This document shows positions 34,840 through 46,750 of a DNA stretch of 64,000 nt, piece by piece (position 1 is the stretch's first letter; each line of letters begins with the position of its first letter). A model generated the notes under the pieces. The model worked only from the letters and a program-made list of their open reading frames with translations. It was not told the origin of the DNA and searched no databases. The DNA is taken from positions 44,284,150 through 44,348,149 of the forward strand of contig CM051514.1 in assembly GCA_028015205.1 (NCBI GenBank), given 5' to 3'. The position numbers and the translations under genes are program-made. The stretch is from Mytilisepta virgata (taxonomy: Eukaryota; Mollusca; Bivalvia; Mytilida; Mytilidae).

Positions 34840-35509
34840 AACAAATCAGTCACTATTAAATTCCGCTTGACCTGTTACATAGCAAGTAACTGTTTTATTA
34901 CCTGAATTAGAAAATTGGACTTTCACTTTCTCATGTTTCTATTTTAAAAAAAAATCGGTCACTATCACATTCCGCTTGACCGATCAGGATCTTTTTTAAT
35001 CCTATAACCGTGCAAGCGGCATTCTTGCACTAAATTTAGATACTTCTCAGTTACTACCACGCGTACTCAAGAGTTTTTGAAAATTTCTCATCCAATCAGA
35101 AAATAGAAAAAAAAAATATTCATGTAATAATTTTAATTATCTAAGTTTTCCATTTTTAATATTTATTTATTTGTGTGGAAAATTTAACGTAATAAGCATG
35201 TTAATAAGAATAAGAATAATGATAAATTAATTAATGAATAAATAAAAATCAAACCCACCAGTATCCGAAAAAAAGTGTCTTTCTGGAATAACTTTATTTT
35301 AAAACAACAATGATGCTATCTCGCGTCACTAGACCGAGGTTTCGCGCACTGCAAAAAGAATAATCAAATTTCAAGAAAAGGGCATATTTTTTCTTCAATT
35401 TTTCGTTTGTCTTAGCCATGCAAAGATTCATATTCGAAAATATGTTGGTGTGAAAGAGTAGAGTGTGCATGTCTTTGAGGTGTCGATTCAAGAAGGACGT
35501 CAAGCGTAT

Positions 35510-35672
35510 AAGTAAAATCAAGAAATACCAAAGGGATATTTGAAGAAGGGGAACATCGAAAACAACTGACGAACTCCGGAGAACAACGAAGACAAGACCA
35601 AAACAATATAAATAGAATAGAGAGTGGAAACACTACACTTAAAAATAAAAACATATGAACAACATGGACTGT
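35510..35672 (-). repeat. Partial copy of the 32.2/56.2-kb dispersed repeat
   Basis: Reverse complement of the 3' part of that repeat (AAAATCAAGAAATACCAAAG, GAGAACAACGAAGACAAGAC, CATATGAACAACATGGAC), with an insertion of about 20 bp in the middle. Confidence 0.7.
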
Positions 35673-35916
35673 CTCTAGAATCATCCAAAATATTCTTTTT
35701 TGTCACTACATATTTAGAAATATAAATTGTTGAAATAAAATATATCAAAATTGGTTAAATAGAACAACTATTGACAACAATAACTCGATGCCAATGCTAG
35801 TGAATTCCCGTAAACGAGAACATTATTGACTCAGTTGCTTGTATTGCAGTCCTGATGTGAACATGATAGATGAACTTAAACTGCCAATATCACTATTATA
35901 AAACTGCAAATGTTAA

Positions 35917-37281
35917 AGCCCCCTTTACACTGAACGAAGACTGCACTACGACCATAAAAAATGTTTTGATCGTGGAACATCTTAGTGGGGTCGTACTGAG
36001 GTCTTCAAGTAGCGTAGTGTGGTCGGCATTGCGCGTGATAGGTCGTAGTAGAATCTCCAGGTGCCACGACTGTTTTGAACATGCTCAAAATTTACGTAGC
36101 GAGGTCGTCGCCACTTTTGATCGTACAGACATCGTACCGCTGTCGTAGAGGAAGCGCAGAGACATCGTAGTGAGATCTTAGTGAGACATCGTATATAAAT
36201 TCAAGCAAGAAATTGTCCTTTTATATTGTTTATTTGGTGGTCGTAGAGGAAGCGCAGAGACATCGTAGTGACATCGTAGTGAGACATCGTAGTGAGAACT
36301 AATATACATTCAGGCAAGAAATTGTCCTTTTATATAGTTTATTTGCTGATCGTGGCTAGATCGTGAGAACAACGTAGCAAGGTCTAGCCTTTCTACTTAA
36401 AAAAATGAAACTTTATTAATAAGTACATGAACACATTTTTCTTATTGTTTCCAGGGTAAATATTCATAATTATTCTAAAAAACTTAAATCATCCTTACTA
36501 AAATGGTGAAAAATGGTTACAAAATATTGCCAAGTTCTTTGTATCTGTGATCAAAGTTTGAAGTTGCTAAAAAGACTCACTAGACTGAAATTTCCTAAGG
36601 CTCCTCTATCATGTCTATACTGTTACCGTATTACAAATGTATTAAAGTCAGATGTTGTTCTGGAGTTATGTCGCCTTGTCCGTAAAAAAATCAAATGTGC
36701 ACGAAAAATCACAAAATTAACAATTTTTGGGTAAATTAAAAATCGTGTAGACTTCGATGTGCTCAATATATCTAGTTAAAATTTGAAACATACTTTGTTA
36801 AGATAAGTATCTTTAAATGGTCAACTGCTAATCAATGCTAAACATATAGCTTCAACTCCTATTTTGTGTTTTAATTTAATGAAGTTTACCCTTCACTAAA
36901 TGACAAACGTCAAGTAAAAAGCCTACAAGGTCGTAATACTCGTGGTAGCAGCGTAATGACAACGTATTACGATCGTCAAGCGCGTATCGATGTCGTGTCA
37001 CAATCGTGAGAGGTCGTACAACATCGGCCTAGGGGCGTCGTATGATCGTGTTATTGTCGTAGCTTGAACGTACCACAAACGCAGGCATCGTAGCGAAAAC
37101 GTAGGAGAGCGTAGTAGCAACGTGAATGATTATCGAAAAAAACGTATTTTGAGCGTAGGGGTGTCGTGAATACCTTTACACTGAAGATGGTTTTCCAATT
37201 TTTCCACGACCCTGCTGCGATCTTGGCGATCGTAGAGGTCGTGGAGAGCGTAGCACAGTCTTCGACCAGTGTAAAGGGGGC
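35917..37281. mobile_element. Non-autonomous TTAA-flanked DNA transposon with ~33-bp inverted repeats
   Basis: Left end AGCCCCCTTTACACTGAACG...; right end as complement GCCCCCTTTACACTGGTCG..., sharing also CGAAGACTG and CTACG. TTAA flanks both ends (35913-35916 and 37282-37285). The interior is full of CGTAG/TCGTGG motifs and has no transposase. TTAA target sites are typical of piggyBac and Kolobok elements; the class is inference. The element is interrupted by a second transposon at 36385-36925 and would be about 817 bp without it. Confidence 0.85.
36385..36925. mobile_element. 541-bp MITE nested in the TTAA element, 7-bp target duplication
   Basis: Ends TAGCCTTTCTACTT and, as complement, TAGGCTTTTTACTT. 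Flanked by CAAGGTC on both sides (36378-36384 and 36926-36932). A second copy lies at 38198-38727. The 73-codon frame inside (36513-36734) is disrupted by the 11-bp difference between copies and has no recognised domain. TAG-type ends with 7-8 bp duplications suggest the hAT or P superfamily (inference). Confidence 0.88.
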
Positions 37282-37858
37282 TTAAGGCAATTAAGTGACT
37301 CTCCATTTTGAAATGTCATGGCATTTGAATTATAATAGTGATTATTAAAAAAAAAATAAACGATTTAAGTCTTGTTTATGTACACATTGATTGTGTAATC
37401 ATATCCGTTTACAATTTACTTTAAAATCATACGTACGAGTACAAACAAAGCCGCATTCAGAGGTACATGTTAAGGAAATGAATTGACCCTCCATTTTGAT
37501 ATGTCATGCCATTTGAATTAAGGTAATATAGTCATATGATAGTGATTATTGAAAAAAAAATCAATCATTAAGTCTTATTTATGTACATATTTTTTGTATA
37601 TTCATATCCGTTTACAATTTACTTTAAAATCATACGTACGAGTACAAACAAAGCCACATTCAGAGGTACATGTTAAGGCAATTAAGTGACTCTCCATTTT
37701 GATATGTCATGCCATTTGAATTACGGTAATATAGTGATTATTGAAAAAAATCAATCATTAAATCTTTGTTCACATTTTTTGTGTATTCATATCCGTTTAC
37801 AATGTTCTTTAAAGTCATACGAGCGAGTACAAACCAAGCCACATTCAGGGGTACGCGT
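37282..37858 (+). repeat. ~190-bp tandem repeat, 3 units
   Basis: Units start TTAAGG at 37282, 37470 and 37673, each with TGACTCTCCATTTTGA, ATATCCGTTTACAATTTACT and CATACG-ACGAGTACAAAC. Unit 2 and 3 are preceded by GAGGTACATG. The TTAA transposon inserted at the start of unit 1. Confidence 0.85.
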
Positions 37859-38197
37859 ATTTATTCTTCCTATAATAAGTTCTTCATTGTAATTTAGGCC
37901 AACCTCGGTTTCACCCTGCAAAAGGAATGCTCAATTCTTATAGGTAGCTATATATATATCCAAGAATTCCAATTGTCTAAAATTTATGTACCTTCAAAAA
38001 GTTTTGAACAACTAATAGGTAAATAAACACACATGCCAGGCATAATTATACATTTATACTCAGATACCATGGAGGCTGAATAGAGAAATTAGTAATACTA
38101 GTAGGTGGTGATACGATTGAAAAGCGTTATAAAGGTATAAGAAAATTTCGGCACTAAATTGAGGCTACTAGGAAGTATACATCAATCTCTATTTATG

Positions 38198-38727
38198 TAG
38201 CCTTTCTACTTAAAAAAATGAAACTTTATTAATAAGTACATGAACACATTTTTCTTATTGTTTCCAGGGTAAATATTCATAATTATTCTAAAAAACTTAA
38301 ATCATCCTTACTAAAATGGTGAAAAATGGTTACAAAATATTGCCAAGTTCTTTGTATCTGTGATCAAAGTTTGAAGTTGCTAAAAAGACTCACTAGACTG
38401 AAATTTCCTAAGGCTCCTCTATCATGTCTATACTGTTACCGTATTAAAGTCAGATGTTGTTCTGGAGTTATGTCGCCTTGTCCGTAAAAAAATCAAATGT
38501 GCACGAAAAATCACAAAATTAACAATTTTTGGGTAAATTAAAAATCGTGTAGACTTCGATGTGCTCAATATATCTTGTTAAAATTTGAAACATACTTTGT
38601 TAAGATAAGTATCTTTTAATGGTCAACTGCTAATCAATGCTAAACATATAGCTTCAACTCCTATTTTGTGTTTTAATTTAATGAAGTTTACCCTTCACTA
38701 AATGACAAACGTCAAGTAAAAAGCCTA
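38198..38727. mobile_element. Second copy of the 541-bp MITE (530 bp), own 7-bp target duplication
   Basis: Nearly identical to 36385-36925 except for an 11-bp deletion. Flanked by ATTTATG at 38191-38197 and 38728-38734. Confidence 0.88.
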
Positions 38728-38930
38728 ATTTATGGTTAGGGACTTGTTTAACTATTACTTATGTTTGAATATTTAAAACTGCAGCATGTACATACATGCT
38801 CATTGTAGCTGAATCGGTTTTTTTTTTTTTGCTTAACAATGGCCATTCACATATTTGTTTCTAATTCTCGTCTGTATATGTGTAAAAGTGTCTCCTAATA
38901 TATAATTACAGAACAATGATTGCGTACTAC

Positions 38931-39304
38931 AGCCCTTTTCAGAAACTCGTTTCCGGAATCACGATTCTGACTATAAGTTTATATTTTGACGCAAGTTATT
39001 TCCCTTGATGGAACGTAGTACTGGTTCGCTGCAATGAGGAGTAAAGCATTAACTGTTTTTGCACGTAAGGTTTTGTTTATATAAATTTGGGAACTACTTA
39101 CGATCTTTTTCCTTCCAACATACTTTGTATTCAAACTTTATTATAAAACTGGAAATATTTGTATGTCAAAGTAATAAATAATTTCTATTTTCTTCCTACT
39201 GTTTGCCCTGCACTGCAGCCAACCAGTACTACCACCCAGGAAGGGAAATAACTTGCCTCAAATTAAAATTTTAGAATCCCGGAAATGAGTTTCTGAGAAG
39301 GGCT
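38931..39304. mobile_element. MITE-like element with long (~65-75 bp) inverted arms
   Basis: Left arm AGCCCTTTTCAGAAACTCGT...GCAAGTTATTTCCCTT (38931-39006); right arm is its complement (39241-39304). The spacer of about 235 bp is non-coding. A solo arm of the same family is at 29686-29761. Confidence 0.75.
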
Positions 39305-39339
39305 ACAGTTGAGATCAGTTCTAACCTTCTGCCAGAGAG

Positions 39340-39625
39340 GACGGTTCTAGAACCATTCTAGAACGGTTTTAGGGTAGAACCAACCCTTTCATAAATGGTT
39401 CTAAGGTAGAACTGTCAAGAATGGTTCTAGGGTAGAACCGACATAAATGGTTCTAGGGTAGAATCATCCAGAATGGTTCTAGTGTAGAGCTGTCATAAAT
39501 GTCTCTAGGGTACAACCGTTCAGAATGGTTCTAGGGCAGAACTATTCAGAATGGTTCTAGGATAGAACTGCCATAAATGGTTCTAGGGTATAACCGCCCA
39601 GAATCGTTTTAGGTCAGAATTATCT
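39340..39625 (+). repeat. Minisatellite, ~26-bp unit, about 10 copies
   Basis: Unit ATAAATGGTTCTAGGGTAGA plus ACCGTC, alternating with AGAATGGTTCTAGGG-type units. The first units contain the palindrome GGTTCTAGAACC. Confidence 0.85.
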
Positions 39626-40325
39626 TTATCTCAGGACATATCCAACTATTTCGGTCATTTTCATGTCCGATAACTCTGTATTGATTATGGCACGTACTAA
39701 ACTTTTAAAAACATTAATCTAACTGTTTGGCCTCTTTTCCCTTTTTAGTCCTTTAAATCCTCAAAAAGCAAAATAAAAGCATGCTTAGCATTACAGTTTG
39801 CATCTGTAACAAATAAACTTTTCACAACTATATCACAACCCACTTTTACTATAATTTAACCATTTGGACCCTTTTAGGGACCTATAGGCCCTTAAACTGA
39901 AATTCACAAATTTTTTTAATTTTTTTCTTTAGACAAAATTTTCGTCATTATGGTTTTTTCTGTTTTGGCCCTTTTTGGTCCCTCCCGGCTTCTTTTAAAA
40001 AAAAATGGTTACACTTGGTAAGCAACAATAAGACAAGAATAAAAATGATTTAAATTCAAAAATGAAAGAGGAGTTCACGTCACAAGACTCTTTGTATAAT
40101 TTGGCCCTTTTTGGTCCCTCCTATGCCCTCTTTTAAAAATTTGTAATTCCAAAACCTTATTGCGCTTCTACAGTTAGTAAGCAACAATATGGCACAAACA
40201 TTGGTAAAAAATCAAAAATGAAGGAGGAGTTTGTGTCACAAGAAAGTGTGACGGACGGACGGACGTACGACAGCAACGGCAATATACCCGAACCTTCATT
40301 CGAAAGTGCGGGTATAATAATTAAT
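39626..40325 (+). repeat. Degenerate tandem repeat block of the 22.3-kb family
   Basis: Repeated phrases include TTTGGTCCCTCC-GGC, CTCTTTTAAAAATT and AAAAATGAAAGAGGAGTTCA. The right end reads GACGGACGGACGTACGACAG then CGAAAGTGCGGGTATAAT, the complement of the left edge of the intronic block at 22320. Confidence 0.65.
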
Positions 40326-41119
40326 GCAGCATTCAAATAAAGAGGCTGCATAAGTTGGTCCCAAATTTCAATGCAGAGATTTCAAATGTGTCAGATAAGT
40401 AACATTTTAATTTATTTTAAATTAATAATAAATCTTTTTTATCATTTTTACATGGTAAACATTTGATATAATAGACATTGAACCCGTGCGAGCGCGGAAA
40501 AATAAGCATTTTTTTTTGGTGGCCATATTGACTTTAAAAAGTTATTACGGCCATGTCATTTATGGAACAGGAACTCAATATGGATGTTGTGGCAGGCTTC
40601 CTATAAACTTTCCTGTCTAGTAGGTTGTATCAACTGATAATTTCATGTCTATATATACTGTAGTATTCCAGCAATGGATGTTAATGCAAACTTTAACCAA
40701 AGTCAATGAAGCGTGAAATTTAGGTTAACGTGACCCAATTGTCATATGGCTGTTCGTTACTACCGAAGATGTATCCACTGATGAAGTAGACTGTGTGCCA
40801 CGTAGAATTACCAAAATGAACCTTAAGGTTCCCTCAAAGTCAAAATCTATGACGAAAACACAACCACATAAATTGTCAATATTTTTATTTTAACAATTAA
40901 TTCTGAACTGGAACTTGATGAAAAGCTTTCATTAAATACACATTTCATAATGCATTACCTTTTTCCTTCAGAATAAATATGAAAATGAAATTGTAGATGT
41001 AAACATTTCCTTAGAGGCGGATGAATTTTTCAAAAGATGCCGTGAGTAAGGTAGAGCATATTTTTGGAAAATAATTGTTCCAGTTGTTTCATTGTCGTCA
41101 TGGACAGGGCAAGCGAGGA

Positions 41120-41362
41120 TTAATTTCGCAAATATATCAAATAATCAGACGATAAAAGCATTTTTAATGTGTGGCTGCGTGTGCTGTCCACGTTTATAAA
41201 GATGTCCGAGATAAATTTCGTCATTAATTCTAAAGATGACCATTTGTTAAAAATATTTTTATCTAGGGAATTGTATGGTAGAGATATATTTAGACAGGTC
41301 ACATGACAAATAATGTAAAAATAGAAAATGGTTGGTATTATCACTTTGTGCAAGGTAAACAT
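41120..41362 (-). CDS. Candidate secreted peptide ORF (80 codons)
   Basis: ATG-to-TAA frame beginning MFTLHKVIIPTIFYFYIICH-VTC, a plausible signal peptide with cleavage near residue 23, followed by a polar, helix-favouring tail (ISLPYNSLDKNIFNKWSSLE and so on) with no further cysteine. No family recognised and no splice or polyadenylation support, so a chance frame is quite possible. Confidence 0.25.
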   Translation of the reverse strand: MFTLHKVIIPTIFYFYIICHVTCLNISLPYNSLDKNIFNKWSSLELMTKFISDIFINVDSTRSHTLKMLLSSDYLIYLRN

Positions 41363-42366
41363 CCGAGCAATCCAAAGAAATTTCTCTGAACTTTACCTTA
41401 CTTCTTCATAATCTTCAAAGTTCTTAACCTTTACAGTTAGGAGAAATTGCGTTATTGTAGACAAACAATCCTGAATACATGAAGCGGAAACATCCCACTC
41501 GAAGGAGAATGTTTTTAATTTGTTTTATTCTTCTTCCGTAATTTCAAACAAAAATACATTTAAAATATGTGCATACTTGTTTATTTAAATCAATGTGTTA
41601 AAATGATGCATTCGAGAAGCATCTAAGGGATATGTTGGGAGAATTCATATCGGATAAGTGCATACAAATTCCATTTGCACATAAACAAAACTGCAGTTTA
41701 AATTTATAAATGCAGATTGTCAAATCCGATAATTACCTTTATAATCTGAACCATACATCGTTTATTTTGAACCACGCGTTGTGCCGCCTATTCGGCTAAT
41801 TCGTAAATTTAGTATTATAGATTATAGATACTAATTAATTCTCTTTGCTCGTATGAACGATATTTTTATTTCGTTTTGACAAGGTAGAAGATAATTGGGA
41901 TGAACACCGCCATTTTGAAATAAGAGGTGCATTTCTCGAAAAATTACATAGACATAACGTACATATATGGACATTTTACACAATAATTTCAATTGAGAAA
42001 GGACGGAACTAAAGCTTGATTTAAAGCAATTCTCCTGACAGTTAAGGACATTTCTAAAGAGAGGTTAGAACTGAGCCCAACTGTATAATATATTCATGGC
42101 TACATACCAAATAGGCACACATTTTACAAATATCAACCTTGTAGATTTAAGTACACACCAATTATATATCAGGAACCAAACTGTCTAGAATTATTTTGTC
42201 AAAATTGTTCTGACATTTTGTAGTATAAGAAATCTGCATATACATTGTATAATAACAAAGGAATATGGAAATTTCATAATGTTTTGTAATTATATAATAT
42301 GTTTTTACAATTAACGTATAATATTGTGTCTGTGCAGTGATAAAATTGGACCGATCTACAGCAGTA

Positions 42367-42430
42367 TATAAATGTTCTCCTCCTTTATCATTTACTCACA
42401 TTTACGAATACAGACGAATACCTGTTTGAG
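42367..42430 (+). promoter_or_regulatory. Possible TATA promoter with short first exon
   Basis: GTATATAAATG near 42365 is followed about 25-30 bases on by TCATTTACTCACATT (initiator-like) and, at 42430, by TTTGAG|GTAAGTG, a strong splice donor. This is the layout of a short 5' UTR exon. No matching coding exon is recognised until the plus-strand peptide gene at 52.1 kb, whose ATG exon has a good acceptor at 52050-52051; a link across 10 kb is speculative. Confidence 0.35.
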
Positions 42431-42869
42431 GTAAGTGAAATTTTAAAATGAATTTTTAGTCATCGTATCCAGCTATTTGTTTGACGTCTAACTTGAGCCA
42501 TGTCTTGTTACTATATGTAAATAAGTTCATTTTCAGCCATGCAACTCCTTACCTTTTGCAGCTTTCATTTTGTGCGTTGCACTCTTTCAAGTTATGTGGG
42601 TGTGACAATTTTTTATTTATAATTATTTGTTTTCAATAATTTGGTACAGTACGATATGTTTGGAAAACCAGTGATGTAACAGATGTAACATATGATGTCG
42701 AGTTGGCAATTGAAACATATTAAAATTCACCGTTGTTTAGTAGTAGCGGAGATGGGCCTGAGAGAGCAACGTTAGTAACTTAGCTCATGCAATGGTTTGC
42801 TGGAATCCCGAGCTAAGCTATATTGTAATTTTGAACTAACACAACGTTTAGTTTAATTTAATTTAATCT

Positions 42870-44370
42870 TTTTAGCTCACCTGACCCAAAGGGTCATGGG
42901 AGTTAAAAAGGGTCATGTGAGCTATTCTCATCACTTGGCGTCCTTCGTCCGTCGTCGTCCGTGATCTTTTACAAAAATCTTCTCCTCTGAAACTACTGGG
43001 CCAAATAGAACCAAATTTGGCCACAAGCATCATTAGGGTATCTAGTTTAAAAAATATGTCCGATGACCCCGCCTGCCAACCAACATGGCCGACATGGCTA
43101 AAAGTAGAACATAGGGGTAAACTGCAGTTTTTGTGTTATATCTCAAAAACTAAAGCAATTAGAGCAAATCTGACGGGGTAAAAATGTTCATCAGGTCAAT
43201 ATCTACCTGCCATGAAATTTTCAGACGAATCGGTCAACCCTTTGTTGGGTTATTGCTCCTGAATTGTTAATTTTAAGGAAATTTTGCAGTTTTAGGTTAT
43301 TATCTTGCATATTATTATAGATAAAGACAAATTGTAAACAGCAAAATGTTCAACAAAGTAAGATCTACAAATAAGTCAACATGACCAAAATCATTGATTG
43401 ACTCTTATAGGAGTTTTGCTCTTTAAAGACGGCATCCAGCGTAAACTTTCTTTTTAAAGATCTTTTCCTCTCAAACCACTCCGCCAATTGAGACCAAACT
43501 TTGGTGTTATGGTCCTTGGGTGGCCCCCCTTTCACAAATATGTCCGTTATCCCCGACTTCCAACCGAGATGGCTGCTGTTACTAATAATAGAAAAGGGGG
43601 AGGGGTGAATTTAAAAAATCTTATATGAAACTACAAGGCCAGTTGGAACCAAAGTTGGCAGTAATGGTTCTTAGGAGGTTTTCTTTCAGAAATATGTCCA
43701 ATGACCCAGACCACAAGGCCAGTTGGAACCAAAGTTGACTGTTAACCAAGATGGCTGCCACAGCCGAACTTGGTTTGACATAGGGCCTTATGGGAAAATT
43801 CATTGAAAAATCTTCTTGTCTTTAACCACTTGACTAATTGGAACCAGACTTGGCGGCAATGGTCCTTACATAGTCCTCTTACAGAGGTGTGTCCGATGAC
43901 CCGGAATGTCAACCAAGATGGCCGCCACAACCGAACTTAATTTAGCATAGGGCCCTATAGGAAAATTCATTGAAAAATCTTCTTGTCTGAAACCACTTGA
44001 CATATTGGAGCCAGACTTTGCAGCATTGGTCCTAAGGAGGTCCTCTTTCAGAAATTTGTCTGATTTCGTGGACTGTGAACCAAGATGGCCGCCACAGCAG
44101 AACTTAGTTTAACATAGGACCCAATGGGAAATTCACTCAAAAATCTTCCTGCTGAAAACAACTAAGCCAATTAGAATTAAACTTGGTAGCAATGGTCCTT
44201 AGATGGTCCTCTTTCAGAATTTTGTGCGATGACCCACACTGTCAACCAAGATGGCCGCCACACCCAAACTTAGTTTAACTTAGTTTAATATAGGGTCCTA
44301 TGGAAAGATTCATTGCAAAATCTTCTTGTCTGAAACCACTTGACATATTTGAAATTATGAATATATGAAA
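42870..44370 (+). repeat. Mollusc repeat block, ~170-180 bp degenerate tandem units
   Basis: Begins TTAGCTCACCTGACCCAAAG-GTCATG...GTGAGCTA, a short terminal palindrome. Then units with AATCTTCTTGTCTGAAACCA, GGAACCA-ACTTGG, GGTCCTC-TTTCAGAAAT, TGTCAACCAAGATGGCCGCC and ATAGGGCCCTATGGGAAAAT repeat about seven times with rising order towards the right. Small ORFs inside are repeat translations. Confidence 0.75.
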
Positions 44371-44399
44371 AATGCATTACCCTGTATCGTTTCTTTTGT

Positions 44400-46690
44400 T
44401 GACTAGTATATATTAAACTGGGAATTTTGGTGAACGTCAATTGCTACTGATGCTGGTTGTGGGATAAGATTTACGCACACTAGTACATTGTACCTTGGTA
44501 CAGAATAGCTGCAAACTTCTCTACTACAGAGACTTTTAAAAAGTTACAGCATAGACTAAAGTGTCGTAAAAACGATCGTGTTTGAGAAAAAAATTACAAA
44601 TTATGACCGAAAAAGTAGATCGTAATGAAATATGAACCCCAAGATTATGAGAATTGAAACAGAATTGTATTTGTGTACAAATTGAGAAAAAATACTTTTT
44701 GTTACTTAATTTATCTGTTTGTAAAATTAGGATTGCACAATTTCTCAATGTCCACGGTGCACTTCTTGAAACTGCGTGCATATTTGCACTATAATATGAG
44801 TCTTCAATTAGTAAACATTGGCAATGAAATAATGTCTTTTTAGAGCATAAAAATTCATTATCAGAAAACTTAATAATTCTCCGTGTCGAATCCCCTTTTT
44901 GTCACTTGGTTACTTGGGAGGTAACTACTTGAAATGCGTCGTATACAGCATAGTATAAATTTACTACATGTAATATTAGTATCTTTGGATTGTTATTTTG
45001 GTAAACTGTAAACACAATCAAAACATGGTTTCAATTGGTCATTATACATAACAATTAAACCGGTTAGTCAATTTCATCAATGAATAGGTATGTTAGGGTA
45101 CATGTAGTTGATCAAAATGTTATAATTCCTACCTATTTGCAAAAGTGAATTTGCGTACTTTTCATATTCTTTCTGCAAACTCTCAAATTCAACGAAAAGT
45201 GACAATCATGTCATTGCTAATATCGCAGATATCTTTTAAAGTACAACTTTTTCATAAACTGTTCATTCAAAAGTCTAACTATCGCCGAAAACTTTATCAT
45301 AAAAACATATCTATCAATTTTATATCATTTATTTGAATTTCAAACATTTCTAAAAATAATTAGCCCAAAAAGCATTTGCGTTGGGTACGCATATCATTGC
45401 CTTACAATGTTTAAAACTTCTTGTCAAATAAAAAGATTTGTTTGTGGTAACTTACTGAAAGGCTCCATAACGAAAATTATTTACGACTGAAATTTACTCC
45501 GTGAACCCGTTTTTTCACGAGCTTTGTTGACCTCTTTCTTTCATAAAAAAAATCACGTATCTGACAGGTAAATACTTTATTCCGTGTTTTTATTTCAAAC
45601 AGAAAAATATTTACAGATAACATCTTGCATTGCATCGTACATACAGCACTTGCATTAGTCAAGTGATTCATAATAAACAAAACTGTCTGGAAATATTTAG
45701 TTCTAACGTTTTACAAAATATGCGTTTTGCATATTTATTAGCACAGTTATATAGAAAATTATTAATGTATTGTTATAATAGATATTTATACGTGATGCAT
45801 TTCTACAAATTAAAAACATTTATCTGCCATGAGGAAACAATAGAGATGGATCTATGTCTACTGTGTCTCCCAAATAATTCTGCAACTGATTTCTTGATTA
45901 CAAAAATTCTGTAAATTTCAAATAACAATTGGTATATTCTAAAAGTAAACATGGTTAAAAATTTTGGAAACAATATTGCACATAATAAGCAATATCATGT
46001 TTGTTTGTGGTGATGTACATTTGGCAAAAATTAACGAATTTCACACACAAAAATGGAAAATCCGCCCTTGAAAAATATTTGAGGCATTTTAGCATTGGAA
46101 AAGACAATAATTAATTACGACTATTGGAAACAAAGGTAGAGTATACTTTTTATTTTCACTTACAATAGAGAATGGAAATGTATGAAATATTTGGGATATT
46201 TATGAGAAGCGACATGCAGTTTAAAAAAAGACACATCATACTGTATTGGTTTCTATAGTGTGCTTTGTACACTATAGTGCCAGGGTAGATAAGATGGAGA
46301 TTTGGGTACCAATAAAACCGGTTTAACCCCACCACTGTCATGACTGTTCAGTGTCCATACCAAGTCAGACTATCATGACTCTCTGTTGTATTCATGTTTG
46401 TGTTTTGTACTCTTTTATGTTATTTTATGTCAATGACACTTCACTTCAGAAACATTCGTTTCTATTGATTCAAGGATGAAAACCAACCATAATCCTTATT
46501 ATGAATGTACGAAGAAAATAAAACAGATACATGTATCGTTTTCGATGTCATTTTTACAAGCTGTAAAATCAAAATGGCTGCCATTTGAAAAGCTTAATAG
46601 TACCACTTTGTTTTCCTTATATCCGCTTTTGCCATATTAGAATCGAAATAATTCATGGCGTTCATACATTTGTATTAGATTATAATATGG
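44400..46690. other. Intergenic stretch, no supported gene
   Basis: Several open frames of 60-94 codons overlap without domains. A CTATTTGC/GTAAGT-like donor after ATGGAGCCTTTCA on the minus strand near 45462 could be a start exon, but no partner exon was found. Confidence 0.35.
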
Positions 46691-46707
46691 GTAACAGTAT
46701 TTGAGCA

Positions 46708-46750
46708 AAATATTTTCCCGAGCGAAAGCGAGTGGTAAAATATGTTATCA
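46708..46750. repeat. Hairpin with GAAA loop
   Basis: AAAATATTTTCCCGAGC, loop GAAA, then GCGAGTGGTAAAATATGTT. Same design as the hairpin at 34776 (CCGAGCC/GGCGAGG). Confidence 0.6.

Noticed and set aside
36513..36734. 73-codon frame inside the 541-bp MITE
   Set aside because: The second copy has an 11-bp deletion within it, which breaks the frame; no domain.
45440..45480. ATGGAGCCTTTCA|GTAAGT on the minus strand as a start exon
   Set aside because: No compatible downstream exon or promoter found; donor-like sites of this strength occur by chance.
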